Shown here: positions 1 to 12,000 of the stretch, one piece after another
How positions within the stretch are numbered: the first letter of the stretch is position 1
Layout: every line of letters starts with the position of its first letter
Source: Pseudeuparius sepicola
Lineage: Eukaryota; Arthropoda; Insecta; Coleoptera; Anthribidae
Direction: 5' to 3'
DNA length: 64,000 nucleotides
Assembly (NCBI GenBank): GCA_963920635.1
Contig: OY987301.1
Location: 58,286,560-58,350,559 of the forward strand
The notes under the pieces: model-generated
What the model saw: the letters and a program-made list of their open reading frames with translations, nothing else
Told to the model about the DNA's origin: nothing
Databases searched by the model: none
Position numbers and translations under genes: made by a program

Positions 1-612
1 TTGCGAAAAGTAGAATGGGAAATTATTGAATCAGGGATAATTTCTTAGTATTTGCTAAATTCCGCTGGTTATACTTCGATTCAAGTTCTCGTAACTTTAG
101 TTTTTATGTGAATTACGATAGGAAATGTTCTTTTCGGGTTTCTTTCTGTGTATTTCTCTTAAAATGAGTCCTTGGAACCGTGTATAAGAATAGTTTTTGC
201 GAAATTGGATGGGATAATTTCGAAGTTTTTGCTGAATTCCGCTGGTTCTACGTCGATTCTCTGTTTGCTCGTAACTTTAGTTTTTATGTGAATTTCGATA
301 GGAAATGTTCTTTTCGTATTACTTTCGGGTATTTCTCTTTAAATAAGTAATTAAAACATTGTGTGAACACAGTTTTTGCGAAATTGGATGGGAAATTATA
401 GAATCACGGATAATTTCGGCGTATTTGCTAAATTGCTTGTTATACGTCGATTCACTGTTTTCTCGTAACTTTACTTTTCATGTGAATTTCGATAGGAAAT
501 GTTCTTTTCCTTTTACTTTCCGTGTATTTCTCTTAATTTTAGTAGTAGAACAGTGTGCGAACACAGTTTTTGCGAAATTGATTGGGAAATTATTGAATCA
601 GGAATAACTTCG
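1..612 (+). repeat. Inverted repeat I, left arm
   Basis: This stretch is the reverse complement of about 1,875-2,569. Paired anchors are position 1 with 2,569, 357 with 2,130 and 541 with 1,946. The coordinate sum changes from 2,570 to 2,487 because the left arm lacks 83 bp near position 160. The deletion joins two related tracts ending in TTTCTCTTA. Divergence rises toward the loop, where the monomer at about 600-620 is shortened. The outer end lies at the window edge, so the arm may extend further left. Confidence 0.75.
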
Positions 613-1020
613 GAGCAGTTCCGCTGGTTCTACATCGATTCTCTGTTTTCTCGTAACTTTAGTTTTTATGTGAATTTTGATACGAAATGTTTTTTCCGCG
701 TTACTTTCTGGGTATTTCTCTTTAAATGAGTCCTTACAACAGTGTGTGAACACAGTTTTTGCACGGAAGTAAACCGAAAAGAACATTTCCAATCGTAATT
801 CACATAAAAACTAAAGTTGCGAGAACTTGAATCGACGTATAACCAGCGGAATTTAGCAAATACTCCGAAATTATCCCTGATCAAAACTGTGTTCGCACAC
901 TGTTCTACTACTAAAATTAAGAGAAATACACGGAAAGTAACACGAAAAGAACATTTCCTATCGAAATTCACATGAAAACTAATGTTACGAGCAAACAGAG
1001 AATCGACGTAGAACCAGCGG

Positions 1021-1048
1021 AATTCAGCAAATACTCTTTTGCTAAATT
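1021..1048. repeat. Minus-to-plus strand-switch junction (common type)
   Basis: Minus-strand sequence ending in AATTCAGCAAA is joined through TACTCT to plus-strand TTTGCTAAATT. The two flanks form an 11-bp stem with one mismatch and a 6-nt loop. The same junction recurs at many flips, for example near 10,507, 12,553, 14,963, 17,191, 19,224, 20,632 and 21,800. Its reverse complement (TTAGCAAAAGAGTATTTGCT) occurs near 7,425, 23,450 and 24,660. This re-use suggests one ancestral foldback spread by amplification. Confidence 0.8.
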
Positions 1049-1340
1049 GGAAGGGAAATTATTGAATCAGGGATAATTTCGAAGTATTTGCTGAATTCCG
1101 CTGGTTCTACGTCTATTCTCTGTTTTCTCGTAACTTTAGTTTTTATGTGAATTTCGATAGGAAATGTTCTTTTCGTGTTACTTTCCGTGTATTTCTCTTA
1201 ATTTTAGTAGTAGAACAGTGTGTGAACACAGTTTTTGCGAAATTGGATGGGAAATTATTGAATCACGGATAATTTCGGAGTATTTGCTGAATTCCGCTGG
1301 TTATACGTCGATTCACTGTTTTCTCGTAGCTTTAGTTTTT

Positions 1341-1370
1341 ATGAATTTCTACTGTTGTACTACAAAGGTT
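1341..1370. repeat. Plus-to-minus strand-switch junction (common type)
   Basis: The plus-strand TTTTTATGAATTTC is joined directly to minus-strand TACTGTTGTACTACAAAGG. The same join is seen near 3,925, 5,835 and 21,475. Its reverse complement (CTTTGTAGTAGAACAG joined to TAGAAATTCAT) occurs near 3,350, 8,140, 11,905, 13,490-13,520 and 14,325. A plus-to-minus junction read from the other strand is again plus-to-minus, so all of these can come from one founding event. Unlike the other junction type it has little hairpin symmetry. Confidence 0.75.
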
Positions 1371-1874
1371 AAGAGAAATACACGGAAAGTAACAAGAAAA
1401 GATCATTTCCTATCGAAATTCACATAAAAACTAAAATTACGAGAAAACAGTGAATCGACGTATAACCAGAGGAATTCAGCAAATACTCTCGGATACCCGT
1501 GATTCAATAATTTTCCATCCAATTTCGCAAAAACTGTGTTCACACATTGTTCTAAGGACTCATTAAAAGAGAAATACACAGTAAGTATCGCGGAAAAAAC
1601 ATTTCGTATCGAAATTCACATAAAAACTAAAGTTACGAGAAAACAGAGAATCGACGAAGAACCAGCGGAATTCAGCAAATACTCCATCCCTGATTCAATA
1701 ATTTCCCATTCAATTTAGCAAAAACTGTGTTCGCACACTGTTCTACTACTAAAATTAAGAGAAATACACGGAAAGTAACACGGAAAAAACATTTCGTATC
1801 GAAATTCACAAAAAAACAAGAGTTACGAGAAAACAGAGAATCGACGAAGAACCAGCGAAATTCAGCAAATATTC

Positions 1875-2569
1875 CGAAATTATCCCTGATTCAATAATTT
1901 CCCATTCAATTTCGCAAAAACTGTGTTCGCACACTGTTCTACTACTAAAATTAAGAGAAATACACGGAAAGTAACACGAAAAGAACATTTCCTATCGAAA
2001 TTCACATAAAAAGTAAAGTTACGAGAAAACAGTGAATTGACGTATAACAAGCAATTTAGCAAATACGCCGAAATTATCCGTGATTTTATAATTTCTCATC
2101 CAATTTCGCAAAAACTGTGTTCACACAATGTTTTAATTACTCATTTAAAGAGAAATACCCGAAAGTAACACGAAAAGAACATTTCCTATCGAAATTCACA
2201 TAAAAACTAAAGTTACGAGCAAACAGAGAATCGACGTAGAACCAGCGGAATTCAGCAAAAACTTCGAAATTATCCCATCCAATTTCGCAAAAACTATTTT
2301 TACACACGGTTCCAAGGACTCATTTTAAGAGAAATACACAGAAAGTAACACGAAAAGAACATTTCCTATCGAAATTCACAAAAAAACGCAAAAACTGTTT
2401 TCACACACTAAGAGAAATAGACGGAAAGAAACCCGAAAAGAACATTTCCTATCGTAATTCACATAAAAACTAAAGTTACGAGAACTTGAATCGACGTATA
2501 ACCAGCGGAATTTAGCAAATACTCCGAAATTATCCCTGATTCAATAATTTCCCATTCTACTTTTCGCAA
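1875..2569 (-). repeat. Inverted repeat I, right arm
   Basis: This arm is the reverse complement of 1-612 and includes an 83 bp segment near 2,380-2,460 that the left arm lacks. Its outer part (from about 2,244) also forms the left arm of inverted repeat II, so the same block is present three times: here, at the window start, and at about 5,000-5,785. Confidence 0.74.
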
Positions 2570-3043
2570 AAACTGTGTTCGCACACTGTTCTACTACTAA
2601 AATTAAGAGAAATACACGGAAAGTAACACGAAAAGAACATTTCCTATCGAAATTCACATAAAAAGTAAAGTTACGAGAAAACAGTGAATCGACGTATAAC
2701 AAGCAATTTAGCAAATACGCCGAAATTATCCGTGATTCTATAATTTCCCATCCAATTTCGCAAAAACTGTGTTCACACAATGTTTTAATTACTCATTTAA
2801 AGAGAAATACCCGAAAGTAACACGAAAAGAACATTTCCTATCGAAATTCACATAAAAACTAAAGTTACAAGCAAACAGAGAATCGACGTAGAACCAGCGG
2901 AATTCAGCAGAATCAGGGATAATTTCGGAGCATTTGCTGAATTCCGCTGGTTCTACATCGATTCTCTGTTTTCTCGAAACTCTTTTGCTAAATTGGATGG
3001 GAAATTATTGAATCACGGATAATTTCGGAGTATTTTCTGAATT
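2244..3043 (-). repeat. Inverted repeat II, left arm (800 bp)
   Basis: The arm pairs with 4,986-5,785 at a constant coordinate sum of 8,029, so I found no indel in 800 bp. Anchors checked are 2,244/5,785, 2,541/5,488, 2,901-2,990 with its partner, and 3,043/4,986. Only isolated mismatches were noticed. The arm itself contains strand switches (near 2,908) and a compressed junction at 2,975-2,985, and the partner reproduces these. The arms therefore share a recent common ancestor and were not assembled independently from monomers. The spacer is 1,942 bp. Confidence 0.88.
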
Positions 3044-3616
3044 CCTCTGGTTATACGACGATTCACTGTTTTCTTGTAACTTTACTTTTTTTGTGAATTT
3101 CGATAGGAAATGTTCTTTCCGTGTTACTTTCCGGGTATTTCTCTTTAAATGAGTCGTTAGAACAGTGTGCGAACACAGTTTTTGCGAAATTGAATGGGAA
3201 ATTATTGAAAGAGAGATAACTTCGGAGCATTTGCTGAATTCCGCTGGTTCTACATCGATTCTCTGTTTTCTCGTACCTTTAGTTTTTATGTGATTTCGAT
3301 AGGAAATATCTTTTCGTGTTACTTTCCGTGTATTTCTCTTAACCTTTGTAGTAGAACAGTAGAAATTCATAAAAACTAAAGTTACGAGAAAACAGGTATC
3401 GACGTATAACAAGAGGAATTCAGAAAATACTCCGAAATTATCCGTGATTCAATCATTTCCCACCAATTTCGCAAAAACTGTGTTCACACACTGTTCTAAG
3501 GACTCATTTAAAGAGAAATACCCAGAAAGTAACATGAAAGGAACATTTCCTATCGAAATTCACATAAAAACTAAAGTTACGATCAAACAGAGAATCGACG
3601 TAGAGCCAGCGGAAAT

Positions 3617-4420
3617 ACTCTTTTGGATGGGAAATTATTGAATCAGGGATAATTTCGAAGTATTTGCTGAATTCCGCTGGTTCTACGTCTATTCTCTGTT
3701 TTCTCGTAACTTTAGTTTTTATGTGAATTTCGATAGGAAATGTTCTTTTCGTGTTACTTTCCGTGTATTTCTCTTAATTTTAGTAGTAGAACAGTGTGTG
3801 AACACAGTTTTTGCGAAATTCGATGGGAAATTATTGAATCAGGGATAATTTCGGAGTATTTGCTAAATTCCGCTGGTTATACGTCGATTCACTGTCTTCT
3901 CGTAACTTTAGTTTTTATGAATTTCTACTGTTGTACAACAAAGGTTAAGAGAAAGTAACATGAAAAGAATATTTCTTATCGAAATCACATAAAAACTAAA
4001 GGTACGAGAAAACAGAGAATCGATGTACAACCAGCGGAATTCAGCAAATGCTCCGAAGTTATCCCTGATTCAATAATTTCACAATCAATTTAGCAAAAAC
4101 TGTTTTCACACACTGTTCTAAGGACTAATTTTAAGAGATATATACGGAATGTAATACGAAAGGAACATTTCCTATCGAAATTCACAAAAAAACTAGAGAA
4201 AACAGAGAATCGACGTAGCGGAATTCAGCAAATACTTCGAAATTGTCCCTGATTCAATAATCATCCAATCCAATCCATTCAATAATCATCCAATTTCAAA
4301 TTAACTATTTTCACACACTGTTCTAAGGCCATTTTAAGAGAAATACACAGAAAGTAACAAGAAAAGATCATTTCCTATCGAAATTCACATAAAAACTAAA
4401 ATTACGAGAAAACAGTGAAT
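3617..4420 (-). repeat. Inverted copy of a segment of the higher-order unit
   Basis: This block matches the reverse complement of about 21,887-22,690, with a constant coordinate sum of 26,307 at several anchors (4,191 with 22,116; 4,361 with 21,946). Rare variants are shared: the GATC in GGAAATGATCTTTTC, the AGAAGAC variant, the repeated CCAAT/GGATT run and the truncated monomer ending CTCTAG. The left domain therefore carries a recognisable inverted piece of the long-period unit used on the right. Confidence 0.8.
4196..4345 (-). repeat. Direct-repeat segment with CCAAT run, copy 1
   Basis: This segment contains ATCCAATCCAATCC at 4,263-4,276 within a locally duplicated stretch of about 25 bp around AATAATCATCCAAT. 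The same stretch recurs 1,920 bp downstream. The shared tract runs from about 3,910 to 4,420 (matching about 5,830-6,340), so the two copies are direct repeats of about 500 bp with moderate divergence. Confidence 0.75.
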
Positions 4421-4985
4421 CGACGTATATCCAGCGGAATTCAGCAAATACACCGAAATTATCCGTGATTCAATAATTTCCCATCCAATTTCGCAAAACC
4501 TGTGTTCACACATTGTTCTAAGGACTCTTTAAAGAGAAAATACCCAGAAAGTAACACGGAAAGAACATTTCGTATCGATATTCACAAAAAAACGCAAAAA
4601 CTGTTTTCACACACTAAGAGAAATAGACGGAAAGAAACCCGAAAAGAACATTTCCTTTCGTAATTCACAAAAAAACTAAAGTTACGAGAAAACAGAGAAT
4701 CGATGTGGAACCAGCGGAATTCAGCAAATGCTCCGAAATTATCTCTGATTCAATAATTTCCCATTCAATTTCGCAAAAACTGTGTTCGCACACTGTTCTA
4801 CCACAAAAAGTAAGAGAAATAATAAATAAATACACGGAAAGTAACACGAAAAGAACATTTCCTATCGAAATTCACATAAAAACTAAAGTTACAAGAAAAC
4901 AGTGAATCGACGTATAACAAGCAATTTAGCAAATACGCCGAAATTAACCGTGATTCAACCAATTTCGCAAAAAGTGTATTCACAC

Positions 4986-5785
4986 AATTCAGAAAATACT
5001 CCGAAATTATCCGTGATTCAATAATTTCCCATCCAATTTAGCAAAAGAGTTTCGAGAAAACAGAGAATCGATGTAGAACCAGCGGAATTCAGCAAATGCT
5101 CCGAAATTATCCCTGATTCTGCTGAATTCCGCTGGTTCTACGTCGATTCTCTGTTTGCTTGTAACTTTAGTTTTTATGTGAATTTCGATAGGAAATGTTC
5201 TTTTCGTGTTACTTTCGGGTATTTCTCTTTAAATGAGTAATTAAAACATTGTGTGAACACAGTTTTTGCGAAATTGGATGGGAAATTATAGAATCACGGA
5301 TAATTTCGGCGTATTTGCTAAATTGCTTGTTATACGTCGATTCACTGTTTTCTCGTAACTTTACTTTTTATGTGAATTTCGATAGGAAATGTTCTTTTCG
5401 TGTTACTTTCCGTGTATTTCTCTTAATTTTAGTAGTAGAACAGTGTGCGAACACAGTTTTTGCGAAAAGTAGAATGGGAAATTATTGAATCAGGGATAAT
5501 TTCGGAGTATTTGCTAAATTCCGCTGGTTATACGTCGATTCAAGTTCTCGTAACTTTAGTTTTTATGTGAATTACGATAGGAAATGTTCTTTTCGGGTTT
5601 CTTTCCGTATATTTCTCTTAGTGTGTGAAAACAGTTTTTGCGTTTTTTTGTGAATTTCGATAGGAAATGTTCTTTTCGTGTTACTTTCTGTGTATTTCTC
5701 TTAAAATGAGTCCTTGGAACCGTGTGTAAAAATAGTTTTTGCGAAATTGGATGGAATAATTTCGAAGTTTTTGCTGAATTCCGCT
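4986..5785 (+). repeat. Inverted repeat II, right arm (800 bp)
   Basis: This is the mirror copy of 2,244-3,043. The match breaks sharply at both ends: inside at 4,985/3,044, and outside at 5,786/2,243, where the monomer reads CCGCTATATATAC instead of CCGCTGG. A transcript crossing both arms could fold into a long hairpin. No promoter is visible, so this is only a possibility. Confidence 0.88.
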
Positions 5786-6116
5786 ATATATACATCGATT
5801 CACTGTTTTCTCGTAATTTTAGCTTTTATGAATTTCTACTGTTCTACTACAAAGATTAAGAGAAATACACGGAAAGTAACACGAAAAGAATATTTCCTAT
5901 CGAAATCACATAAAAACTAAAGGTACGAGAAAACAGAGAATCGATGTATAACCAGCGGAATTCAGCAAATGCTCCGAAGTTATCCCTGATTCAATAATTT
6001 CCCAATCAATTTCGCAAAACTGTTTTCACACACTGTTCTAAGGACTAATTTTATGAGATATAGACGGAATGTAATACGAAAGGAACATTTCCTATCGAAA
6101 TTCACAAAAAAACTAG

Positions 6117-6270
6117 AGAAAATAGAGAATCGACGTAGCGGAAATCAGCAAATACTTCGAAATTGTCCCTGATTCAATAATCATCCAATCCAATCCATTC
6201 AATAATCATCCAATTTCAAATTAACTATTTTCACACACTGTTCTAAAGCCATTTTAAGAGAAATACACAG
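6117..6270 (-). repeat. Direct-repeat segment with CCAAT run, copy 2
   Basis: This is the second copy of the 4,196-4,345 segment, offset by 1,920 bp, with the CCAAT run at 6,183-6,196. It is followed by a tract (6,270-6,480) that repeats 1,381-1,585 and shares its unusual ACTCTCGGATACCCGTG variant. The left domain is thus a mosaic of a few re-used blocks. Confidence 0.75.
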
Positions 6271-9053
6271 AAAGTAACAAGAAAAGATCATTTCCTATCG
6301 AAATTCACATAAAAACTAAAATTACGAGAAAACAGTGAATCGACGTATAACCAGAGGAATTCAGCAAATACTCTCGGATACCCGTGATTCAATAATTTCC
6401 CATCCAATTTCGCAAAAACTGTGTTCACACATTGTTCTAAGGACTCATTAAAAGAGAAATACACAATACACTAAAACTAAACTAATTTCCCAATCAATTT
6501 CGCAAAAACTGTGTTCGCACACTGTTCTACTACTAAAATTAAGAGAAATACACGGAAAGTAACACGAAAAGAACATTTCCTATCGAAATTCACATAAAAA
6601 CTAAAGTTACGAGAAAACAGAGAATCGATGTAGAACCAGCGGAATTCAGCAAATGCTCCGAAGTTATTCCTGATTCAATAATTTCCCAATCAATTTCGCA
6701 AAAACTGTGTTCGCACACTGTTCTACTACTAAAATTAAGAGAAATACACGGAAAGTAACACGAAAAGAACATTTCCTATCGAAATTCACATAAAAACTAA
6801 AGTTACAAGCAAACAGAGAATCGACGTAGAACCAGCGGAATTCAGCAGAATCAGGGATAATTTCGGAGCATTTGCTGAATTCCGCTGGTTCTACATCGAT
6901 TCTCTGTTTTCTCGTAACTTTAGTTTTCATGTGAATTTCGATAGGAAATGTTCTTTTCGTGTTACTTTCCGTGTATTTCTCTTAATTTTAGTAGTAGAAC
7001 AGTGTGCGAACACAGTTTTTGCGAAATTGAATGGGAATTTATTGAATCAGGGATGGAGTATTTGCTGAATTCCGCTGGTTCTTCGTCGATTCTCTGTTTT
7101 CTCGTAACTTTAGTTTTTATGTGAATTTCGATAGGAAATGTTATTTTCGTGTTACTTTCCGTGTATTTCTCTTACTCTTTGTGGTAGAACCGTGTGCGAA
7201 CACAGTTTTTGCGAAATTGAATGGGAAATTATTGAATCAGAGATAATTTCGGAGCATTTGCTGAATTCCGCTGGTTCTACATCGATTCTCTGTTTTCTCG
7301 TAACTTTAGTTTTCATGTGAATTTCGATAGGAAATGTTCTTTTCGTGTTACTTTCCGTGTATACTACTAAAATTAAGAGAAATACACTCCGAAATTTCGA
7401 AATTCAATAATATCCCATCCAATTTAGCAAAAGAGTATTTGCTGAATTCCGCTGGTTCTACGTCGATTCTCTGTTTGCTCGTGACTTTAGTTTTTATGTG
7501 AATTTCGATACGAAGGAAATGTTCTTTTCGTGTTACTTTCTGGGTATTTCCCTTTAAATGAGTCCTTAGAACAATGTGTGAACACAGTTTTTGCGAAATT
7601 GGATGGGAAATTATTGAATCACGGATAATTGGGGAGGATTTTCTGAATTCCTCTGGTTATACGTCGATTCACTGTTTTCTCGTAACTTTAGTTTTTATGT
7701 GAATTTCGACAGGAAATGTTCTTTCCGTGTTACTTTCCGGGTATTTCTCTTTAAATGAGTCGTTATAACAGTGTGCGAACACAGTTTTTGCGAAATTGAA
7801 TGGGAAATTATTGAAAGAGGGATAATTTCGGAGTATTTGCTAAATTCCGCTGGTTATACGTCGATTCACTGTTTTCTCGTAATTTTAGTTTTTTTGTGAA
7901 TTTCGATAGGAAAATGTTCCTTTCGTATTATATTCCGTGTATATCTCTTAAAATCAGTCCTTAGAAAACAGTTTTTGCGAAATTGATTGGGACATTATTG
8001 AATCACGGATAATTTCGGAGTATTTTCTGAATTCCGCTGGTTCTACATCGATTCTCTGTTTTCTCGTACCTTTAGTTTTTATTTGATTTCGATAGGAAAT
8101 ATCTTTTCGTGTTACTTTCCGTGTATTTAACCTTTGTAGTAGAACAGTAGAAATTCATAAAAACTAAAGCTACGAGAAAACAGTGTATCGACGTATAACA
8201 AGAGGAATTCAGAAAATACTCCGAAATTATCCGTGATTCAATAATTTCCCACTAATTTCGCAAAAACTGTGTTCACACACTGTTCTAAGGACTTATTTAA
8301 AGAGAAATACCCAGAAAGTAACACGGAAAGAACATTTCGTATCGAAATTCACATGAAAACTAAAGTTACGAGAAAACAGAGAATCGACGAAGAACCAGCG
8401 GAATTAAGCAAATTGAATGGGAAATTATGGAATCAGGGATAATTTCGGAGTATTTGCTCAATTCCGCTGGAATTCAGAAAATACTCCGAAATTATCGGTG
8501 ATTCAATAATTTCCCACCAATTTCGCAAAAACTGTTTTCACACACTGTTCTACTACTAAAATTAAGCGAAATACACTTAAAGTAACACGAAAAGAACATT
8601 TCCTATCGAAATTCACATAAAGACTAAAGTTACGAGAAAGCAGAGAATCGAAGTAGAACCAGCGGAATTCAGAAAATACTCCGAAATTATCGGTGATTCA
8701 ATAATTTCCCACCAATTTCGCAAAAACTGTTTTCTACTAATAAAATTAAGAGAAATACACGGAAAGTAACCCGAAAGAACATTTCCTATCGAAATTCACA
8801 TAAAAACTAAAGTTACGAGAAAACAGAGATAGACGTAGAACCAGCGGAATTCAGCAAATACTTCGAAATTATCCCTAATTCAATAATTTCCCATCCAATT
8901 TAGCAAAAGAGTATTTCCGCTGGTTCTACGTCGATTCTCTGTTTGCTCGTAACTTTAGTTTTTATGTGAATTTCGATAGGAAATGTTCTTTCCCTGTTAC
9001 TTTCTGGGTATTTCTCTTTAAATGAGTTCTTAGAACAGTGTGCGAACACAGTT

Positions 9054-9096
9054 CTTTAGTTACTAAAGTTAAAGTTAAAGTTAAATATTCCGGAAT
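9054..9096. repeat. Palindrome-hexamer-palindrome junction element
   Basis: CTTTAG-TTA-CTAAAG (9,054-9,068) is followed by three AAAGTT hexamers (9,065-9,082) and then by the perfect palindrome ATTCCGGAAT (9,087-9,096). The element sits at a plus-to-minus switch and is the only hexamer microsatellite I saw in the window. Copies occur at 26,290, 36,843 and 48,425, one per unit, so it can serve as a phase marker. On either strand it produces alternating residues (Lys-Val or Thr-Leu) in spurious reading frames. Confidence 0.85.
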
Positions 9097-12000
9097 TATC
9101 CCTGATTCAAAAATTTCCCATTCCATTTCGCAAAAAATGTGTTCGCACATTGTTCTAAGGATTGATTTAAAGAGAAATACCCAGAAAGTAACACGGAAAG
9201 AACATTTCCTATCGAAATTCACATACAAACTAAAGTTTGGAGAAAACAGTGAATCGACGTATAACCAGCGGAATTTAGCATATACTCCGAAATTATCCCT
9301 GATTCGACAATTTCTCATTCAATTTCGCAAAAACTGGGTTCGCACATTGTTCTAAGGATTCATTTAAAGAGAAATACCCAGAGAGTAACACGGAAAGAAC
9401 ATTTTGCGACAAAAACATCAATCGACGTATAACCAGAGGAATTCAGAAAATACTCCGAAATTATCCCTGATTCAATAATTTCCCATCCAATTTCGCAAAA
9501 ACTGTGTTCGCACACTGTTCTACTACTAAAATTACGAGAAATACACGGAAAGTAAAACGAAAAGAACATTTCCTATCGAAATTCACATGAAAACTACGAG
9601 AAAACAGTTAATCGATGTATAACAAGCAATTTAGCAAATACGCCGAAATTATCGGTGATTCAATAATTTCCCAACCAATTTCGCAAAAAATGTGTTCACA
9701 CAATTCAGAAAATCCTCCGAAATTATCCATGATTCAATAATTTCCCATCCAATTTCGCAAAAACTGTGTTCACACACTGTTCTAAGGACTCATTTAAAGA
9801 GAAATACCCGGAAAGTAACACGGAAAGAACATTTCCTATCGAAATTCACATAAAGACTAAAGTTACGAGAAAGCAGAGAATCGACGTAGAACCAGCGGAA
9901 TTCAGAAAATACTCCGAAATTATCGGTGATTCAATAATTTCCCACCAATTTCGCAAAAACTGTTTTCACACACTGTTCTACTACTAAAATTAAGAGAAAT
10001 ACACGGAAAGTAACACAAAAAGAACATTTCCTATCGAAATTCACATAAAAACTAAAGTTACGAGAAAACAGAGAATAGACGTAGAACCAGCGGAATTCAG
10101 CAAATACTTCGAAATTATCCCTGATTCAATAATTTCCCATCCAATTTAGCAAAAGAGTATTTCCGCTGGTTCTACGTCGATTCTCTGTTTGCTCGTAACT
10201 TTAGTTTTTATGTGAATTTCGATAGGAAATGTTCTTTCCGTGTTAGTTTCCGGGTAATTCTTTTTAAATGAGTCCTTAGAACAGTGTGCGAGTTCACACA
10301 ATTCAGAAAATCCTCCGAAATTATCCGTGATTCAATAATTTCCCATCCAATTACGCAAAAACTGTGTTCACACACTGTTCTAAGGACTCATTTAAAGAGA
10401 AATACCCAGAAAGTAACACGAAAAGAACATTTCCTATCGAAATTCACATAAAAACTAAAGTTACGCGCAAACAGTGAATCGACGCAGAACCAGCGGAATT
10501 AAGCAAATACTCTTTTGCTAAATTGGATGGGAAATTATTGAATCACCGATAATTTGGAGTATTTTCTTAATTCCACTGGTTCTACGTCGATTCTCTGCTT
10601 TCTCGTAACTTTAGTTTTTTTGTGAATTTCGAGAGGAAATGTTCCTTTCGTATTACATTCCGTGTATATCTCTTAAAATCAGTCCTTAGAACAGTGTGTG
10701 AAAACAGGTTTTGCGAAATGGATTGGGAAATTATTGAATCAGGGATAACTTCGGAGCATTTGCTGAATTCCGCTGGTTCTACATCAATTCTCTGTTTCTC
10801 GTACCTTTAGTTTTTATGTGATTTCGATAGGAAACATTCTTTTCGTGTTACTTTCCGTGTATTTATCTTAACCTTTGTAGTAGAACAGTAGAAATGGGAA
10901 ATGGGAAATTATTGAATCACGGATAATTTCGGAGTATTTGCTGAATTCCTCTGGTTATACGTCGATTCACTGTTTTCTCGTAACTTTAGTTTTTATGTGA
11001 ATTTCGATAGGAAATGTGTTAGTTTCCGGGTAATTCTTTTTAAATGAGTCCTTAGAACAGTGTGCGAACACAGTTTTTGCGAAATTGAATGGGAAATTGT
11101 TGAAACAGGGATAATTGTGTATTTCTCTTAAAATGGCCTTAGAACAGTGTGTGAAAATAGTTAATTTGAAATTGGATGATTATTGAATCAGGGACAATTT
11201 CGAAGTATTTGCTGAATTCCGCTACGTCGATTCTCTGTTTTCTCTAGTTTTTTTGTGAATTTCGATAGGAAATGTTCCTTTCGTATTACATTCCGTATAT
11301 ATCTCTTAAAATTAGTCCTTAGAACAGTGTGTGAAAACAGTTTTTGCGAAATTGATTGTGAAATTATTGTATCAGGGATAACTTCGGAGCATTTGCTGAA
11401 TTCCGCTGGTTGTACATCGATTCTCTGTTTTCTCGTACCTTTAGTTTATATGTGATTTCGATAGGAAATATTCTTTTCGTGTTACTTTCTGTGTATTTCT
11501 CTTAAAATGAGCCTTAGAACAGTGTGTGAAAATAGTTAATTTGAAATTGGATGGGAAATTATGGAATCAGGGACAATTTCGAAGTATTTTCTAATTTCCG
11601 ATGGTTCTACGTCGATTCTCTGTTTTCTCGTAACTTTAGTTTTTTTGTGAATTTCGATAGGAAATGTTCCTTTCGTATTACATTCCGTCTATATCTCTTA
11701 AAATCAGTCCTTAGAATAGTGTGTGAAAACAGTTTTTGCGAGATTGATTGGGAAATTATTGAATCAGGGATAACTTCGGAGCATTTGCTGAATTCCGCTG
11801 GTTCTACATCGATTCTCTGTTTTCTCGTACCTTTAGTTTTTATGTGATTTCGATAGGTGATATTCTTTTCTTGTTACTTTCCGTGTATTTCTCTTTACCT
11901 TTGTAGTACAACAGTAGAAATTCACAAAAACTAAAGTTACGAGAAAACAGTGAATCGACGTATAACCAGCGGAATTTAGCAAATACTCCAAAATTATCCC

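Larger units (their letters stand above)
1..6880. repeat. Left heterogeneous, inversion-rich satellite domain
   Basis: Monomers here do not follow the long-period unit seen further right. Approximate orientation runs are plus 1-765, minus 775-1,033, plus 1,040-1,350, minus 1,352-2,907, plus 2,908-3,358, minus 3,360-3,612, plus 3,620-3,928, minus 3,930-5,118, plus 5,119-5,836, minus 5,838-6,847, then plus. Pieces are repeated within the domain both directly (1,381-1,585 against 6,270-6,480; about 3,910-4,420 against 5,830-6,340) and inverted (listed separately). It looks like an older or edge part of the array where homogenisation is less complete. That is inference from its greater internal divergence. 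Confidence 0.8.

Noticed and set aside
359..607. Recurring Cys-Glu-His-Ser-Phe-Cys-Glu peptide as a conserved small protein family
   Set aside because: The motif is the translation of the dyad box plus the GCGAAATT landmark, so it appears in every monomer. Frame and ends change with each indel, there is no ribosome-binding or splice context, and nothing suggests protein-level selection.
5203..5219. CENP-B box
   Set aside because: TTCGTGTTA-CTTT-CGGG resembles the box TTCGnnnnAnnCGGG, but it has four bases where the box has two before CGGG. Other monomers have TTTCCGTG or TTTCCGGG with different spacing. The match is not good enough to call.
2244..5785. Foldback or MITE-like transposon with terminal inverted repeats
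   Set aside because: The arms are ordinary satellite monomers, with no target-site duplication visible at the ends (2,244 and 5,785). There is no distinct internal sequence and no transposase. Inverted duplication within the array is simpler.
9065..9082. Telomere-like repeat
   Set aside because: There are only three AAAGTT hexamers, which do not match common telomere repeats (TTAGGG, TTAGG, TTTAGGG). They sit inside the satellite unit and recur with it.
8962..9318. Longest reading frames (118 codons here; 135 codons at 3,005-3,412) as possible genes
   Set aside because: They consist of satellite sequence, end within about two monomers, and overlap other frames on the opposite strand. They recur only with the unit and contain no domain I recognise. 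The low-complexity Thr-Leu/Lys-Val stretch comes from the AAAGTT hexamers.
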